In this document: one piece after another, positions 1 through 9,070 of the stretch
Numbering within the stretch: the first letter of the stretch is position 1
Layout: the number at the start of each line of letters is the position of its first letter
Assembly: GCF_036017035.1 (NCBI RefSeq)
Contig: NZ_JAYXHS010000004.1
Location: 434,001-498,000, forward strand
Direction: 5' to 3'
DNA: 64,000 bases
Origin: Viridibacterium silvisoli
GTDB taxonomy: Bacteria > Pseudomonadota > Gammaproteobacteria > Burkholderiales > Rhodocyclaceae
Notes under the pieces: generated by a model
What the model saw: only the letters and a program-made list of their open reading frames with translations
What the model was told of the DNA's origin: nothing
Databases searched by the model: none
Translations under genes and position numbers: made by a program

Positions 1-1878
1 GAGCGGGAAGAGATTGACGATCGGCTTACCGCGCGCATTGCGATTGCCTTCCGGCACTTCATAGACCTTGAGCCAGTACAGACGGCCGCGGTTGGAGAAG
101 CACAGGATGTAATCGTGCGTATTCGCGACGAAGAGCTGGTCGATCCAGTCGTCTTCCTTCGTTGCCGCGGCCTGCTTGCCGCGCCCGCCGCGCTTCTGCG
201 CGCGATAGTCAGCGAGTGGTTGGCGTTTGAAGTAGCCGGTGTGCGACAAGGTCACGACCATGTCTTCCGGCGTGATCAGATCTTCAATATTGATGTCGGA
301 CGTACCGAGCACGATCTCCGACTTGCGCGGATCGCCGAACTGCTCGCGGATCGCGCGCAGCTCATCGGAAATGATCTGCGTGATACGCGCAGGCTTTGCA
401 AGGATGTCGAGCAGGTCGGCAATGATGTCCATCACCTCCTTGTACTCGCCGACGATCTTGTCCTGCTCCATATTGGTCAGGCGCTGCAGCTGCATTTCCA
501 GAATGCGCTGCGCCTGCACTTCGGAGAGGCGATAGCCCTGCGCCGAGAGGCCGAACTCTTCGCCGAGACCGTCAGGCCGGTATTCGGCCACCATCGCACG
601 CGACAGCATTTCCTCGACCAGCGGCGAGCGCCATTCACGACCCATCAATTCCTGCTTGGCGATTGCCGGCGTGGCAGCAGCCTTGATCAGGGCGATGATC
701 TCATCGACGTTGGACAGCGCAACGGCCAGACCTTCGAGGATGTGGCCACGCTCACGCGCCTTGCGCAGCTCGAACACGGTGCGACGCGTGACGACTTCGC
801 GGCGGTGCGCGAGGAAGCATTCCAGCATCTGCTTCAGGTTCAGCAGGCGCGGCTTGCCGTCGACCAGCGCCACCATGTTCATGCCGAAGCTGTCCTGCAT
901 CTGCGTCTGCTTGAACAGGTTGTTCAGCACGACCTCAGGCATTTCACCGCGCTTGAGTTCGATGACGACACGCATGCCCGACTTGTCCGACTCGTCGCGC
1001 AAATCGGAAATACCTTCGATCTTCTTCTCGCCCACCAGCTCGGCAATCTTCTCGAGCAGGGTGCGCTTGTTAACTTGATAGGGCAGCTCGTCGATGATGA
1101 TCGCCTGCCTGTCGTTGCTCTTGGCGATGTCTTCGAAGTGCGTGCGCGAACGCATGATCACGCGGCCACGGCCGGTGCGGTAGCCGTCATGTACGCCCGA
1201 CAGGCCGTAGATCAGGCCCGCGGTCGGGAAGTCCGGCGCCGGCACGATTTTGATGAGCTCTTCGATATCCGTATCCGGGGCGCCCAGCAGCGTCAGACAA
1301 GCCTCGATGACTTCAGACAGGTTGTGAGGCGGGATATTGGTCGCCATACCCACGGCAATACCCGAGCTGCCGTTGATGAGCAGGTTTGGCACGCGGGTGG
1401 GCAGTACGGTCGGCTCGAGCTCCTTGCCGTCGTAGTTAGGCTGGAAGTCGACCGTTTCCTTCTCGATGTCGGCCAGCAGATCGGCCGAAATCTTGTCCAG
1501 ACGGCACTCCGTGTAACGCATTGCAGCCGCGTTGTCGCCGTCGATGGAGCCGAAGTTGCCCTGACCGTCGATGAGGGTGTAACGCAGCGAGAAGTCCTGC
1601 GCCATCCGCACCAGGGTGTCGTAGATGGCCGAGTCGCCGTGCGGGTGGTACTTACCCATCACATCACCGACCACGCGCGCGCATTTCACATAGGCTCGGT
1701 TCCAGGCGAAATTGGATTCATGCATGGCGTACAGGACGCGACGATGGACCGGCTTCAGACCATCACGAACATCTGGCAGCGCCCGACCGACGATCACGCT
1801 CATGGCGTAATCGAGGTACGAAGTGCGCATCTCTTCCTCAAGACTTATCGGAAGTGTTTCCTTGGCGAATGAATTCAT
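1..1878 (-). CDS. gyrA: DNA gyrase subunit A (5' part; cut by window edge)
   Basis: This is the N-terminal 626 codons of GyrA, the breakage-reunion subunit of the A2B2 gyrase that introduces negative supercoils. Reading the minus strand from the ATG at 1876-1878 gives an uninterrupted frame to position 1. Numbering matches E. coli exactly: Ser83 (1630-1632) and Asp87 (1618-1620) of the quinolone-resistance region are the sensitive residues, in the context HPHGDSAIYDT, and the catalytic Tyr122 (1513-1515) sits in RYTE. The first part of the C-terminal beta-pinwheel begins near residue 530 (GYFKRQPLADYRAQKRGG, with the gyrase-specific GyrA-box region). No clear Shine-Dalgarno precedes the ATG. 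The gene continues beyond the left edge. A 585-codon antisense frame over it is a codon-bias shadow. Confidence 0.97.
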   Translation of the reverse strand, partial: MNSFAKETLPISLEEEMRTSYLDYAMSVIVGRALPDVRDGLKPVHRRVLYAMHESNFAWNRAYVKCARVVGDVMGKYHPHGDSAIYDTLVRMAQDFSLRYTLIDGQGNFGSIDGDNAAAMRYTECRLDKISADLLADIEKETVDFQPNYDGKELEPTVLPTRVPNLLINGSSGIAVGMATNIPPHNLSEVIEACLTLLGAPDTDIEELIKIVPAPDFPTAGLIYGLSGVHDGYRTGRGRVIMRSRTHFEDIAKSNDRQAIIIDELPYQVNKRTLLEKIAELVGEKKIEGISDLRDESDKSGMRVVIELKRGEMPEVVLNNLFKQTQMQDSFGMNMVALVDGKPRLLNLKQMLECFLAHRREVVTRRTVFELRKARERGHILEGLAVALSNVDEIIALIKAAATPAIAKQELMGREWRSPLVEEMLSRAMVAEYRPDGLGEEFGLSAQGYRLSEVQAQRILEMQLQRLTNMEQDKIVGEYKEVMDIIADLLDILAKPARITQIISDELRAIREQFGDPRKSEIVLGTSDINIEDLITPEDMVVTLSHTGYFKRQPLADYRAQKRGGRGKQAAATKEDDWIDQLFVANTHDYILCFSNRGRLYWLKVYEVPEGNRNARGKPIVNLFPL

Positions 1879-2063
1879 GTGGCACGGGTATCGTAGTATT
1901 CGGGCTGCGCAAGACCGGACAGCGCAGAAGGAACCTTTCACCCCCTCAAGAAGGAAGGGACGAAACAGGCCGGTAAAGCGCGCAATTGTAACATGCCGCA
2001 CCCTCCCCTAGCCCGGCCCCCGGGATCGACCCAACCAGACTCGAAGCAAGCCCGCCCAAGCCC

Positions 2064-3419
2064 ATGGAACAAGTCGCCGAACAACTGGACCTGCTCATCG
2101 AAGCCCGCTGGGTGATTCCCGTCGAGCCCGCCAACGTCACGCTGGAACACCACGCGATCGCCATCCGCGGCGAAGAAATCGTCGCCGTCCTGCCGATCAG
2201 CGAAGCGCGCATGCGCTTCAGCGCCGCGCAGACTGTCAGCCTGCCGGAACACGTACTCATCCCCGGCCTGATCAATCTGCACACGCATGCGCCGATGGCT
2301 CTGATGCGCGGCATGGCCGATGACCTGCCCCTGATGCGCTGGCTGATGGAAGAAATCTGGCCAGCCGAGAGCGCACATGTCTCCGACCGCTTCGTTTTCG
2401 ACGGCACACTGGTGGGAGGCGCCGAAATGCTGCGGGGCGGCATCACCTGCGCCGCCGACATGTATTTCTATCCGGATGCAGCTGCCCGCGCGTATGAACA
2501 GCTCGGAATGCGCGCGGTGATCGGTATGACCGTGATCGACTTTCCAACCAATTACGCTTCGACGGCTGCAGATTATCTGAGCAAGGGCTTGCAGGTGCGT
2601 GACAGCTGGCGGGACCACTCGCGCATCAGCTTTGCCTTGGCGCCGCACGCGCCTTACACGGTATCCAACGCCACCTGGGAGCGCATCGGCTCACTGGCAG
2701 AAGAACTCGACGCCCTGATTCACACCCACGTCCAGGAGACGGCCGGAGAAGTCACAGAGAGCATCGAAAAACACGGCGTACGCCCCCTGGAGCGCCTGCG
2801 TTCGCTTGGCCTGCTTGGCCCCAACTTGTTGATAGCCCACGCCGTACACCTGAATGGAGAGGAGATTCGCCTCCTGGCCGACAACAATGTCGGTGTCGCG
2901 CACAACCCTACATCTAATATGAAGCTGGCCAGTGGCGCGGCGCCAGTGGCCGACATGCTCGCCGCCGGCATCCGCGTTGGCCTGGGTTCGGATGGCGCTG
3001 CCAGTAACAATCGACTCGATATCTTCCAGGAAATGCGTATGGCCAGCCTGCTCGCCAAGCTCACAACGGGAGACGCCAGCGTTCTGCCGGCACACAAGAT
3101 GCTACAGATGGCAACGATCGATGCCGCGCATGCCCTTGGGATGCAGGCAAAAATCGGGAGCTTGCTACCGGGCAAGAAGGCGGACATTGTTGCGGTGTCT
3201 CTTGACACATTGGAAACCGCGCCAGTGTTTGATCCAGCCTCACATCTGGTCTTCGTTTCAGGCCGGGAGCATGTCGCTCAAGTCTGGATTGCAGGGCATA
3301 CCCTGATTCAAGACGGGGGCTTGTTGCATAATGACAACAAAGAATTGCTGGGCATTTCACGACTGTGGCAGAATTCCTTACAGAACCGACGCCTCACAGC
3401 AAATCCGGGGTCTGTTTGA
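2064..3419 (+). CDS. mtaD: 5-methylthioadenosine/S-adenosylhomocysteine deaminase (TRZ/ATZ amidohydrolase)
   Basis: A 451-residue cytosolic amidohydrolase of the TRZ/ATZ subfamily. It probably deaminates MTA or SAH to the inosyl compounds in methylthio salvage. Visible features are the metal-binding HTH pair at residues 73 and 75 in LINLHTHAPMALMRG, a second-sphere HAPYTVS segment, and the GLGSDGAASNNRLD segment carrying the catalytic Asp. The C-terminal composite beta-sandwich ends in PGKKADIVAV. Length is normal for the family. It is divergent from gyrA, with a 185-bp shared intergenic region. Placement beside ubiG, another SAM-dependent enzyme, is common in betaproteobacteria. Exact substrate preference (MTA, SAH or another aminopurine) cannot be told from sequence alone. 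Confidence 0.9.
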   Translation: MEQVAEQLDLLIEARWVIPVEPANVTLEHHAIAIRGEEIVAVLPISEARMRFSAAQTVSLPEHVLIPGLINLHTHAPMALMRGMADDLPLMRWLMEEIWPAESAHVSDRFVFDGTLVGGAEMLRGGITCAADMYFYPDAAARAYEQLGMRAVIGMTVIDFPTNYASTAADYLSKGLQVRDSWRDHSRISFALAPHAPYTVSNATWERIGSLAEELDALIHTHVQETAGEVTESIEKHGVRPLERLRSLGLLGPNLLIAHAVHLNGEEIRLLADNNVGVAHNPTSNMKLASGAAPVADMLAAGIRVGLGSDGAASNNRLDIFQEMRMASLLAKLTTGDASVLPAHKMLQMATIDAAHALGMQAKIGSLLPGKKADIVAVSLDTLETAPVFDPASHLVFVSGREHVAQVWIAGHTLIQDGGLLHNDNKELLGISRLWQNSLQNRRLTANPGSV

Positions 3420-3433
3420 TATCTCCCTAACAA

Positions 3434-3457
3434 CAGAGCAGCGTAATTATTGCTCTG
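3434..3457 (+). terminator. hairpin between mtaD and ompA (weak terminator candidate)
   Basis: A perfect 7-bp inverted repeat, CAGAGCA/TGCTCTG, with a 10-nt loop lies 14 nt after the mtaD stop. It has no clear T-tract, so it may be a leader structure of the downstream ompA mRNA rather than a terminator. Confidence 0.35.
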
Positions 3458-3533
3458 CAGTTTGACCACTAGTGTGGGCATCGGAATTCCGGTCTGTCCA
3501 TTTGTTTGTAATCAGCCTTGCAACGAGGAGCAT

Positions 3534-4295
3534 ATGAAAACAACTCACAAATTTCTTCTGGCCGTTCTGGCTGCAACAAGTTTTTGCGGCGCGGCTCACG
3601 CGCAATCGAAGAGCGGCTTCCTGATCACCGACGGCAAAGGCGACCAACCGTACATCCTTACCGGTGAGCGCGTTATCGAGCGCGACGGCACGGGCAACTG
3701 CCTGCGCTCGACCATCTGGAGCAAGGCACTTGCTCTGCAAACCAAGCTGGTGAACGCTCCATTCCCGGCTGGCTGCTATTGCGAAGCTGAATACGCAAAC
3801 GAAGCAGTTTGCAAGCCTGCCCCAGCTGCACCAGCACCCGCACCAGCTGCTGCCCCAGCGCCAGCTGCTGCTCCAGCACCTGCTCCAGCACCTGCTCCTG
3901 CTGCCGAGAAGGTCAACATCCCGGCTGATGCACTCTTTGCCTTCAACAAGGCTGAGATCAGCGACCTGGGTCAAGAAAAGCTGGCAGCATTTGCTGACCG
4001 CGTTACCAAGCTGAAGTCGCTGGAAGTTGTTATCGCCGTCGGTCACGCTGACCGCATCGGCTCCGACAGCTACAACCAGGCTCTGTCCGAAAAGCGTGCA
4101 AACGCTGTGAAGGACTACCTCGTCAGCAAGGGTGTTCCTGCTAACCGCGTCTACACCGAAGGCAAGGGCAAGAGCCAGCCGGTGACGGGCAACGAGTGCC
4201 GCAAGCTGGGCGCTGAAAACGGCAAGAACAAGAAGCTGGTTGACTGCCTCGGCGCTGACCGTCGCGTTGAACTCGAAGCTGTCGGTGTGAAGTAA
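3534..4295 (+). CDS. ompA: OmpA-family outer-membrane/peptidoglycan-binding protein
   Basis: A 253-residue exported protein. The ATG at 3534 is chosen because GAGGAG lies just upstream (3525-3530) and it opens a good Sec signal peptide (MKTTHKFLLAVLAATS, cleavage after AHA). The annotated frame could start further upstream, but that would bury the signal. Residues 25-90 form a short N-terminal domain with Cys pairs. About 35 residues of alternating Pro-Ala follow as a linker. The C-terminal OmpA domain (about 125-250) contains the peptidoglycan-binding loop region NQALSEKRANAVKDYLV, and the NECRKLG...DCLGADRRVE segment carries a Cys pair. It lacks a full 8-stranded barrel, so it is more a periplasmic tether than a classical porin. 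This short form is common in betaproteobacteria. Confidence 0.9.
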   Translation: MKTTHKFLLAVLAATSFCGAAHAQSKSGFLITDGKGDQPYILTGERVIERDGTGNCLRSTIWSKALALQTKLVNAPFPAGCYCEAEYANEAVCKPAPAAPAPAPAAAPAPAAAPAPAPAPAPAAEKVNIPADALFAFNKAEISDLGQEKLAAFADRVTKLKSLEVVIAVGHADRIGSDSYNQALSEKRANAVKDYLVSKGVPANRVYTEGKGKSQPVTGNECRKLGAENGKNKKLVDCLGADRRVELEAVGVK

Positions 4296-4313
4296 TCACT
4301 GCCGCTACGGAGA

Positions 4314-4341
4314 AAGCCCTGCTTCGGCAGGGCTTTTTTTT
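4314..4341 (+). terminator. rho-independent terminator of ompA
   Basis: The stem GCCCTGC (4316-4322) pairs with GCAGGGC (4327-4333) around a TTCG tetraloop, followed by an eight-T run. Confidence 0.92.
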
Positions 4342-4402
4342 GCTGCAAACCCGAATGAAATTGCGTCAATAGTTCACCGCTCCAAGCCCGAGGTTAGCTC
4401 CA

Positions 4403-5107
4403 ATGATCGAAACCAATGCAGATGACAGCGAGATTGCCAAGTTCAGCGCCCTGGCGCATCGTTGGTGGGATCCCGAATCCGAGTTCCGCCCCTTGCACGA
4501 AATCAATCCGCTGCGGCTCGACTGGATTGACCAGCATTGCGCTTTGAGTGGCAAGACGACCATCGACATCGGTTGCGGCGGTGGCATCCTCGCTGAAAGC
4601 ATGGCGCTTCGCGGAGCGCACGTAACAGGCGCAGATCTCTCCGAGAAAGCACTCGCCGTGGCGAAGCTGCATCTGCTGGAAAGTGGGGCGAAAGTCGAAT
4701 ACCTGAAAATCGCGGCCGAGACCATCGCCGAGGAGCGCCCTGCTCACTATGACGTCGTCACCTGCATGGAGATGCTGGAGCATGTGCCCGATCCGGCCAG
4801 CACCGTTCGCGCCTGTGCAGAGCTGGCAAAGCCTGGTGGCGCGGTATTCTTCTCGACCATCAACCGCAATTTCAAAGCCTACCTGATGGCCATCATCGGC
4901 GCCGAGTACGTCCTCAATATGCTGCCGCGTGGCACGCATGAGTATGCGCGCTTCATCAAACCTGCAGAGCTGAGCCGTTTTGCGCGTGAAGCTGGACTCG
5001 ACAGCGTCGAGATCATTGGCATGCATTACAACCCGCTCGACAAACGTTACAGCCTGGGCCGGGGCACCGACGTCAATTACCTCATGCGCTGTATCAAGAG
5101 CGCCTGA
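4403..5107 (+). CDS. ubiG: ubiquinone biosynthesis O-methyltransferase UbiG
   Basis: A 234-residue class I SAM methyltransferase that carries out both O-methylations of ubiquinone biosynthesis. The N-terminal signature FSALAHRWWDPESEFRPLH is diagnostic of UbiG. SAM-binding motif I is DIGCGGGILAE (about residues 53-63), and the acidic end of beta-2 is seen in TGADLSEKAL. The C-terminal HYNPLDKRYSLG is also characteristic. The stop lies 4 nt before the gph start, so the two genes form one transcription unit, as is usual in betaproteobacteria. Confidence 0.96.
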   Translation: MIETNADDSEIAKFSALAHRWWDPESEFRPLHEINPLRLDWIDQHCALSGKTTIDIGCGGGILAESMALRGAHVTGADLSEKALAVAKLHLLESGAKVEYLKIAAETIAEERPAHYDVVTCMEMLEHVPDPASTVRACAELAKPGGAVFFSTINRNFKAYLMAIIGAEYVLNMLPRGTHEYARFIKPAELSRFAREAGLDSVEIIGMHYNPLDKRYSLGRGTDVNYLMRCIKSA

Positions 5108-5111
5108 GCGG

Positions 5112-5795
5112 ATGCGCACACACACGGCCTATCCGCAGGTTCGCTGCGTATTGTTCGATCTTGATGGCACGCTTGTAGACACCGCGCCCGACCTCGGCGC
5201 AGCCTTGAACCGCACACGTGTTGAAGACGGACTGCCAGCCTTGGCCCTTGCCCAGCTTCGCCCCGTCACCTCTCAAGGCGTACGTGGCCTGCTGCGCGAG
5301 GGCTACGGTATTGGCCCCGACGACGTGCGTTATGCCACGTTGGCCGACCGGGTGCTTGCACATTACACCGACAATATCTGCGTCGACAGTGCACTATTTA
5401 CCGACATGCCGGCCCTGCTTGCGCGCTTGGGCGTACAAGGCCTCAGTTGGGGCATCGTCACCAACAAGCACACCCGTTTCACTACCCCGCTGGTGGCAGC
5501 ACTCGGGCTGCCGCAATCTCCATCGTGTGTCGTGAGCGGAGATACGACACCGAAAGCCAAGCCCGCGCCTGAACCACTACTGTACGCAGCGGCAGCCTGT
5601 GGCGTTACGCCCGGCGAGTGCGTCTATCTCGGCGACGATGAGCGCGACATCATCGCTGCACGAGCCGCCGGCATGGCATCGTTCGCAGTGCGCTGGGGTT
5701 ACATCGGCACGGACAAGCCTATTGAAGACTGGGGCGCCGACCACATAATCGATCATCCGCTCGAGCTCATGGACTACCTGCCCCCCGCAGCGTAG
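5112..5795 (+). CDS. gph: phosphoglycolate phosphatase (HAD family)
   Basis: A 227-residue HAD-superfamily hydrolase that would dephosphorylate 2-phosphoglycolate, for example from DNA end repair. Motif I is VLFDLDGTLVDTAPD with the two catalytic Asp residues near position 15. Motif II is the Thr in WGIVTNK. Motif III is the Lys in TPKAKPAP, and motif IV is YLGDDERDI. The ATG at 5112 is chosen over the longer upstream frame because the latter would overlap ubiG and add unrelated sequence before motif I. It follows ubiG at 4-nt spacing. The last codons and the TAG stop overlap the likely ssrA promoter. Confidence 0.92.
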   Translation: MRTHTAYPQVRCVLFDLDGTLVDTAPDLGAALNRTRVEDGLPALALAQLRPVTSQGVRGLLREGYGIGPDDVRYATLADRVLAHYTDNICVDSALFTDMPALLARLGVQGLSWGIVTNKHTRFTTPLVAALGLPQSPSCVVSGDTTPKAKPAPEPLLYAAAACGVTPGECVYLGDDERDIIAARAAGMASFAVRWGYIGTDKPIEDWGADHIIDHPLELMDYLPPAA

Positions 5796-5798
5796 AAT
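5770..5798 (+). promoter_or_regulatory. probable sigma-70 promoter of ssrA embedded in the gph 3' end
   Basis: A -35-like TGGACT (5770-5775) and a -10 TAGAAT (5793-5798) are separated by exactly 17 bp and lie 9 nt before the mature tmRNA 5' end at 5808. The gph stop codon TAG is part of the -10 box. Inferred from sequence only. Confidence 0.55.
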
Positions 5799-5807
5799 TG
5801 ACGGGCT

Positions 5808-6171
5808 GGGGGCGACCTGGTTTCGACGGGGGTCGCGAAGCAGCTTGGTGCATACCGAGGATCAGTTACCTCGTAAATCCATCTGAAAAGTTCTACTCGC
5901 AAACGACGAGCAATTCGCTGTAGCCGCTTAAGGCTGTAGCCACTGCACTGATTGGTCTCTGGGTCAGATGGGGTAAAACCCATGGCAGTGTCATTTACAG
6001 GGACTCGTGCTGCATCGGGTTACTTGGTGCGGAGCTAAAAAATAGGTAACTCGCATTGCGCTGGCCTGTCGATCGGCTATGCGCAGTGTTAAATCAAATA
6101 GACCGACTAAGTATGTAGATCCGGTTGTAGAGGACTTTCGGACGCGGGTTCGATTCCCGCCGCCTCCACCA
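5808..6171 (+). ncRNA. ssrA: transfer-messenger RNA (tmRNA), one-piece
   Basis: A one-piece tmRNA of about 364 nt that rescues stalled ribosomes by trans-translation. The 5' end GGGGGCGACC (5808) pairs with CGCCTCC (6161-6167) as a 7-bp acceptor stem with the G-U wobble at pair 3 that alanyl-tRNA synthetase recognises. The T-arm GGTTCGATTCCC and an encoded ACCA end complete the tRNA-like domain. The mRNA-like part starts at the resume codon GCA (5899) and encodes ANDEQFAVAA followed by TAA (5929-5931), a normal betaproteobacterial degradation tag ending in hydrophobic-Ala-Ala. Apparent open frames across this region are spurious. Confidence 0.97.
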
Positions 6172-6181
6172 TGACCCAAAC

Positions 6182-6211
6182 AAAAAGCCACCTCCGGGTG
6201 GCTTTTTGTTT
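6182..6211. terminator. bidirectional terminator between ssrA and tex
   Basis: GCCACC (6187-6192) and GGTGGC (6197-6202) flank a TCCG loop. There is a 5-A tract on the left and a T-rich tract on the right, so the hairpin could serve both converging transcripts. Confidence 0.85.
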
Positions 6212-6287
6212 TCTGCTCATGAGTCACGCTTATGGTCCGTATCGGCGGGGACGAACGCTCTCCGCCCCGTCACCATTCCTTCAGGCT

Positions 6288-8612
6288 TCAGCGTTTGGTC
6301 GCCTTGGCTAGCGCTGCGGCGAAGGCATTATTCAGGACGGGCTTCTCCTCGCGCCGCGCGCTTTGTTGTGGCTTGCCCGCCGGACGACGCTCGGCCTGCG
6401 TGGTTTTCACAGGCCTTGCGGTTTCATCCGAGAGGCGCATGGTGAGCGCAATACGCTTACGTGCGACGTCCACTTCGACCACTTTCACCTTGACGATATC
6501 ACCCGCCTTGACGACCTCGGCCGGGTCCTTGATGAAGCGGTTGGTGATTGCCGACACGTGCACCAAGCCATCCTGATGCACACCGACATCGACAAACGCG
6601 CCGAAGTTGGTCACGTTCGTGACAACCCCTTCCAGCAGCATCCCAGGCTGCAGATCCTTCACTTCTTCGACGCCATCGCGGAATGATGCCGTCTTGAATT
6701 CCGGACGAGGGTCGCGTCCCGGTTTATCGAGTTCGCGCAGGATGTCCTGCACGGTTGGCAAGCCGAAGCGTTCATCGGTGTATTTCGTGGGTTCAATGCT
6801 CTTGATAAGGCCCGAGTCGCCCATCAAGTCCTGTGCCTTCTTTTTGACGTCGGCAAGAATGCGCTCAACCACGGGATAAGCCTCGGGGTGAACCGCCGAA
6901 GCGTCGAGCGGATTGTCGCCATGCATGACGCGCAGGAAACCTGCGCATTGTTCGAAAGTCTTGTCTCCGAGGCGCGGCACCTTGCGCAGGGCACGGCGGC
7001 TGGCAAACGCGCCATTGCTGTCACGGTAGTCGATGATGTTCTGGACCAGCGTCGCGTTGAGCCCGGAGATACGCGTCAGCAGCGCCGCCGAGGCAGTGTT
7101 GACGTCCACGCCGACGGAATTGACGCAGTCTTCCACCACCGCATCGAGCGAGCGCGCCAGCTTGCCTTGATTCAAGTCGTGCTGGTACTGGCCAACGCCG
7201 ATGGACTTCGGATCGATCTTGACGAGCTCGGCCAACGGGTCTTGCAGACGACGCGCGATGGAAACGGCGCCGCGCAGGCTCACATCAAGCTGCGGGAACT
7301 CCCTGGCCGCGAGCGCCGACGCGGAGTACACCGACGCCCCGGCCTCGGAGACGACGATTTTTGTCAGCGACAATTCAGCATTCAGTTTCATCGCATCGGC
7401 CGCCAGCTTGTCGGTCTCACGGCTGGCAGTGCCGTTGCCGATCGCAATCAATTGCACATTGTGTTTGCGGGCAAGCGTCGACAAGGTGTGCAACGAGCCG
7501 TCCCAATCCTTGCGGGGCTCATGCGGGTAGATGGTCGCTGTATCCAGCAATTTGCCGGTGGCGTCGACCACGGCCACTTTGACGCCCGTGCGTATGCCGG
7601 GGTCGAGGCCCATCGTCGTGCGCGGCCCTGCCGGCGCAGCCAGCAACAGATCTTTCAGATTCTTGGCGAAGACGCGGATGCCCTCCTCTTCGGCCTTGTC
7701 GCGCAGCACGCCCATCAGGTCGAGTTCGAGATGCACCTGGAGCTTCACGTTCCATGTCCAGCGTGCCGTCTCCACCAGCCAGCGATCAGCCGCGCGGCCC
7801 TGATCACGAATGCCGGCATGCGCCATGATGCGGCGCTCGCAGGGGTTCGGTTCCGGCGTGCGCGAGCCATCTTCCGGATCAGTATCGAGCGCCAGCTTTA
7901 CACGCAACACCTCTTCATTGCGGCCACGGAACAATGCGAGCGCCCGATGCGAAGGAATATTGCCGAGCTTCTCGCGATAGTCGAAATAGTCGCGGAACTT
8001 GCTCGCTTCGTTATCCGCTTCCTTTCCGGCCACGACGCGCGACACGACGACACCGTGCGAGCCCACATAGTCGCGCAGTTCGCCCACCAGTGAGGCGCTC
8101 TCCGCAAAGCGTTCCATCAATATCTGGCGTGCGCCGTCGAGGACCGCCTTGGTGTCGGCAAAGCCTGCGTCAGCGTTGAAAAACTGCGAGGCCTGGGTGT
8201 CTGGATCCAGCGAAGGGTTGCCGAGCAAGGCATCGGCAAGCGGCTCGATGCCTGCCTCGCGCGCAATTTGCGCCTTGGTACGGCGCTTCTGCTTGTAAGG
8301 AAGGTAGAGGTCTTCAAGCCGTTGCTTGGTTTCGGCTTCGCTGATTTCCTTGCGCAGGTCCGTCGTCAACTTGCCTTGCTCTTCGATTGCCGCCAGCACG
8401 GCACCACGCCGCTCTTCCAGCTCGCGCATGTACGCAAGCCGCTCTTCCAGCAAACGCAATTGCGTGTCGTCGAGGCCGCCCGTAGCTTCCTTGCGGTAGC
8501 GCGAGATGAAAGGCACCGTCGCGCCCTCATCCAGCAGCTCCACCGCTGCGGCAATCTGGCGAACCTGCGCGCCCAGTTCGGACGCAAGGCGCTGTTCTAT
8601 GGTTGGCAACAT
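6288..8612 (-). CDS. tex: Tex-family transcription accessory / RNA-binding protein
   Basis: A 774-residue Tex protein (YhgF family) acting on nucleic acid during transcription. It begins with the Tex N-terminal helical domain (ELGAQVRQIAAAVELLDEGATVPFISRYRKEATGG). The YqgF/RNase H-like domain (about 325-455) contains GLDPGIRTGVKVAVVD. HhH repeats follow (about 500-560), and a C-terminal S1 domain (about 645-715) contains GVVTNVTNFGAFVDVGVHQDGLVH. A basic 50-residue tail, typical of betaproteobacterial members, follows the S1 domain. Length is normal. It converges on ssrA and shares the terminator at 6182-6211. Confidence 0.95.
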   Translation of the reverse strand: MLPTIEQRLASELGAQVRQIAAAVELLDEGATVPFISRYRKEATGGLDDTQLRLLEERLAYMRELEERRGAVLAAIEEQGKLTTDLRKEISEAETKQRLEDLYLPYKQKRRTKAQIAREAGIEPLADALLGNPSLDPDTQASQFFNADAGFADTKAVLDGARQILMERFAESASLVGELRDYVGSHGVVVSRVVAGKEADNEASKFRDYFDYREKLGNIPSHRALALFRGRNEEVLRVKLALDTDPEDGSRTPEPNPCERRIMAHAGIRDQGRAADRWLVETARWTWNVKLQVHLELDLMGVLRDKAEEEGIRVFAKNLKDLLLAAPAGPRTTMGLDPGIRTGVKVAVVDATGKLLDTATIYPHEPRKDWDGSLHTLSTLARKHNVQLIAIGNGTASRETDKLAADAMKLNAELSLTKIVVSEAGASVYSASALAAREFPQLDVSLRGAVSIARRLQDPLAELVKIDPKSIGVGQYQHDLNQGKLARSLDAVVEDCVNSVGVDVNTASAALLTRISGLNATLVQNIIDYRDSNGAFASRRALRKVPRLGDKTFEQCAGFLRVMHGDNPLDASAVHPEAYPVVERILADVKKKAQDLMGDSGLIKSIEPTKYTDERFGLPTVQDILRELDKPGRDPRPEFKTASFRDGVEEVKDLQPGMLLEGVVTNVTNFGAFVDVGVHQDGLVHVSAITNRFIKDPAEVVKAGDIVKVKVVEVDVARKRIALTMRLSDETARPVKTTQAERRPAGKPQQSARREEKPVLNNAFAAALAKATKR

Positions 8613-8725
8613 GGCTGGCTACAAGCAAAAAGAAGAGGCGCGGACTATGCCCAAGCCCTGCCATGCAGGCAAGCCCGGATCGATCAGGAACAAATTCTGC
8701 TGCGCCGCTGCGTGGAGGTGCAGCC

Positions 8726-8968
8726 ATGCCTGATATTTCATCCCAGCCCCCTGATTCTTCTCCGCGTCGCCCGCCGATAGATATCCACGAATTGGAGGGT
8801 CTTACAATCCTCAGGGCAAGATTGATCATTGATGCCGACGGGAAGGACGCGCTCCTGCTCGACGGCGACGATGGCACAAGTGTCACCGTCAACCTCCGGC
8901 AGAAGGGCCGCTCAAAGGCCTTTCTTGAAGTCAGTGGAGAGAACGTTCTGATGCCCGGCGAAGACTGA
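8726..8968 (+). CDS. small conserved-looking hypothetical protein (80 aa)
   Basis: I do not recognise a family. The ATG at 8726 is preferred because GGAGGTG lies 6 nt upstream (8713-8719). A longer frame would start inside the antisense 5' end of tex. The protein has a Pro/Ser-rich N-terminus (about 20 residues). A compact beta-rich region follows (LEGLTILRARLIIDADGKDALLLDGDDGTSVTVNL, broken here as two adjoining segments: LEGLTILRARL and IIDADGKDALLL), with no signal peptide or membrane segment. It is divergent from tex, so it may share that regulatory region. A real gene is likely on the strength of the ribosome-binding site and codon pattern. Confidence 0.6.
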   Translation: MPDISSQPPDSSPRRPPIDIHELEGLTILRARLIIDADGKDALLLDGDDGTSVTVNLRQKGRSKAFLEVSGENVLMPGED

Positions 8969-9070
8969 ACACGGCTTGTGAAGTCTTGCAAACGCGGCAG
9001 GATGAGCTGACTCACAAGCTGCGACAATACGGGCCCCGGCTGCAGTGGCCCGTTGCGCAGTTCCGCTTTG

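Noticed and set aside
115..1872. 585-codon open frame antisense to gyrA
   Set aside because: It has no family resemblance and lies opposite a full GyrA; such frames are common in GC-rich DNA.
3816..3905. Pro-Ala coding repeat in ompA as a tandem DNA repeat
   Set aside because: It is a normal flexible linker found in this family, encoded by degenerate codons, and not a mobile or array element.
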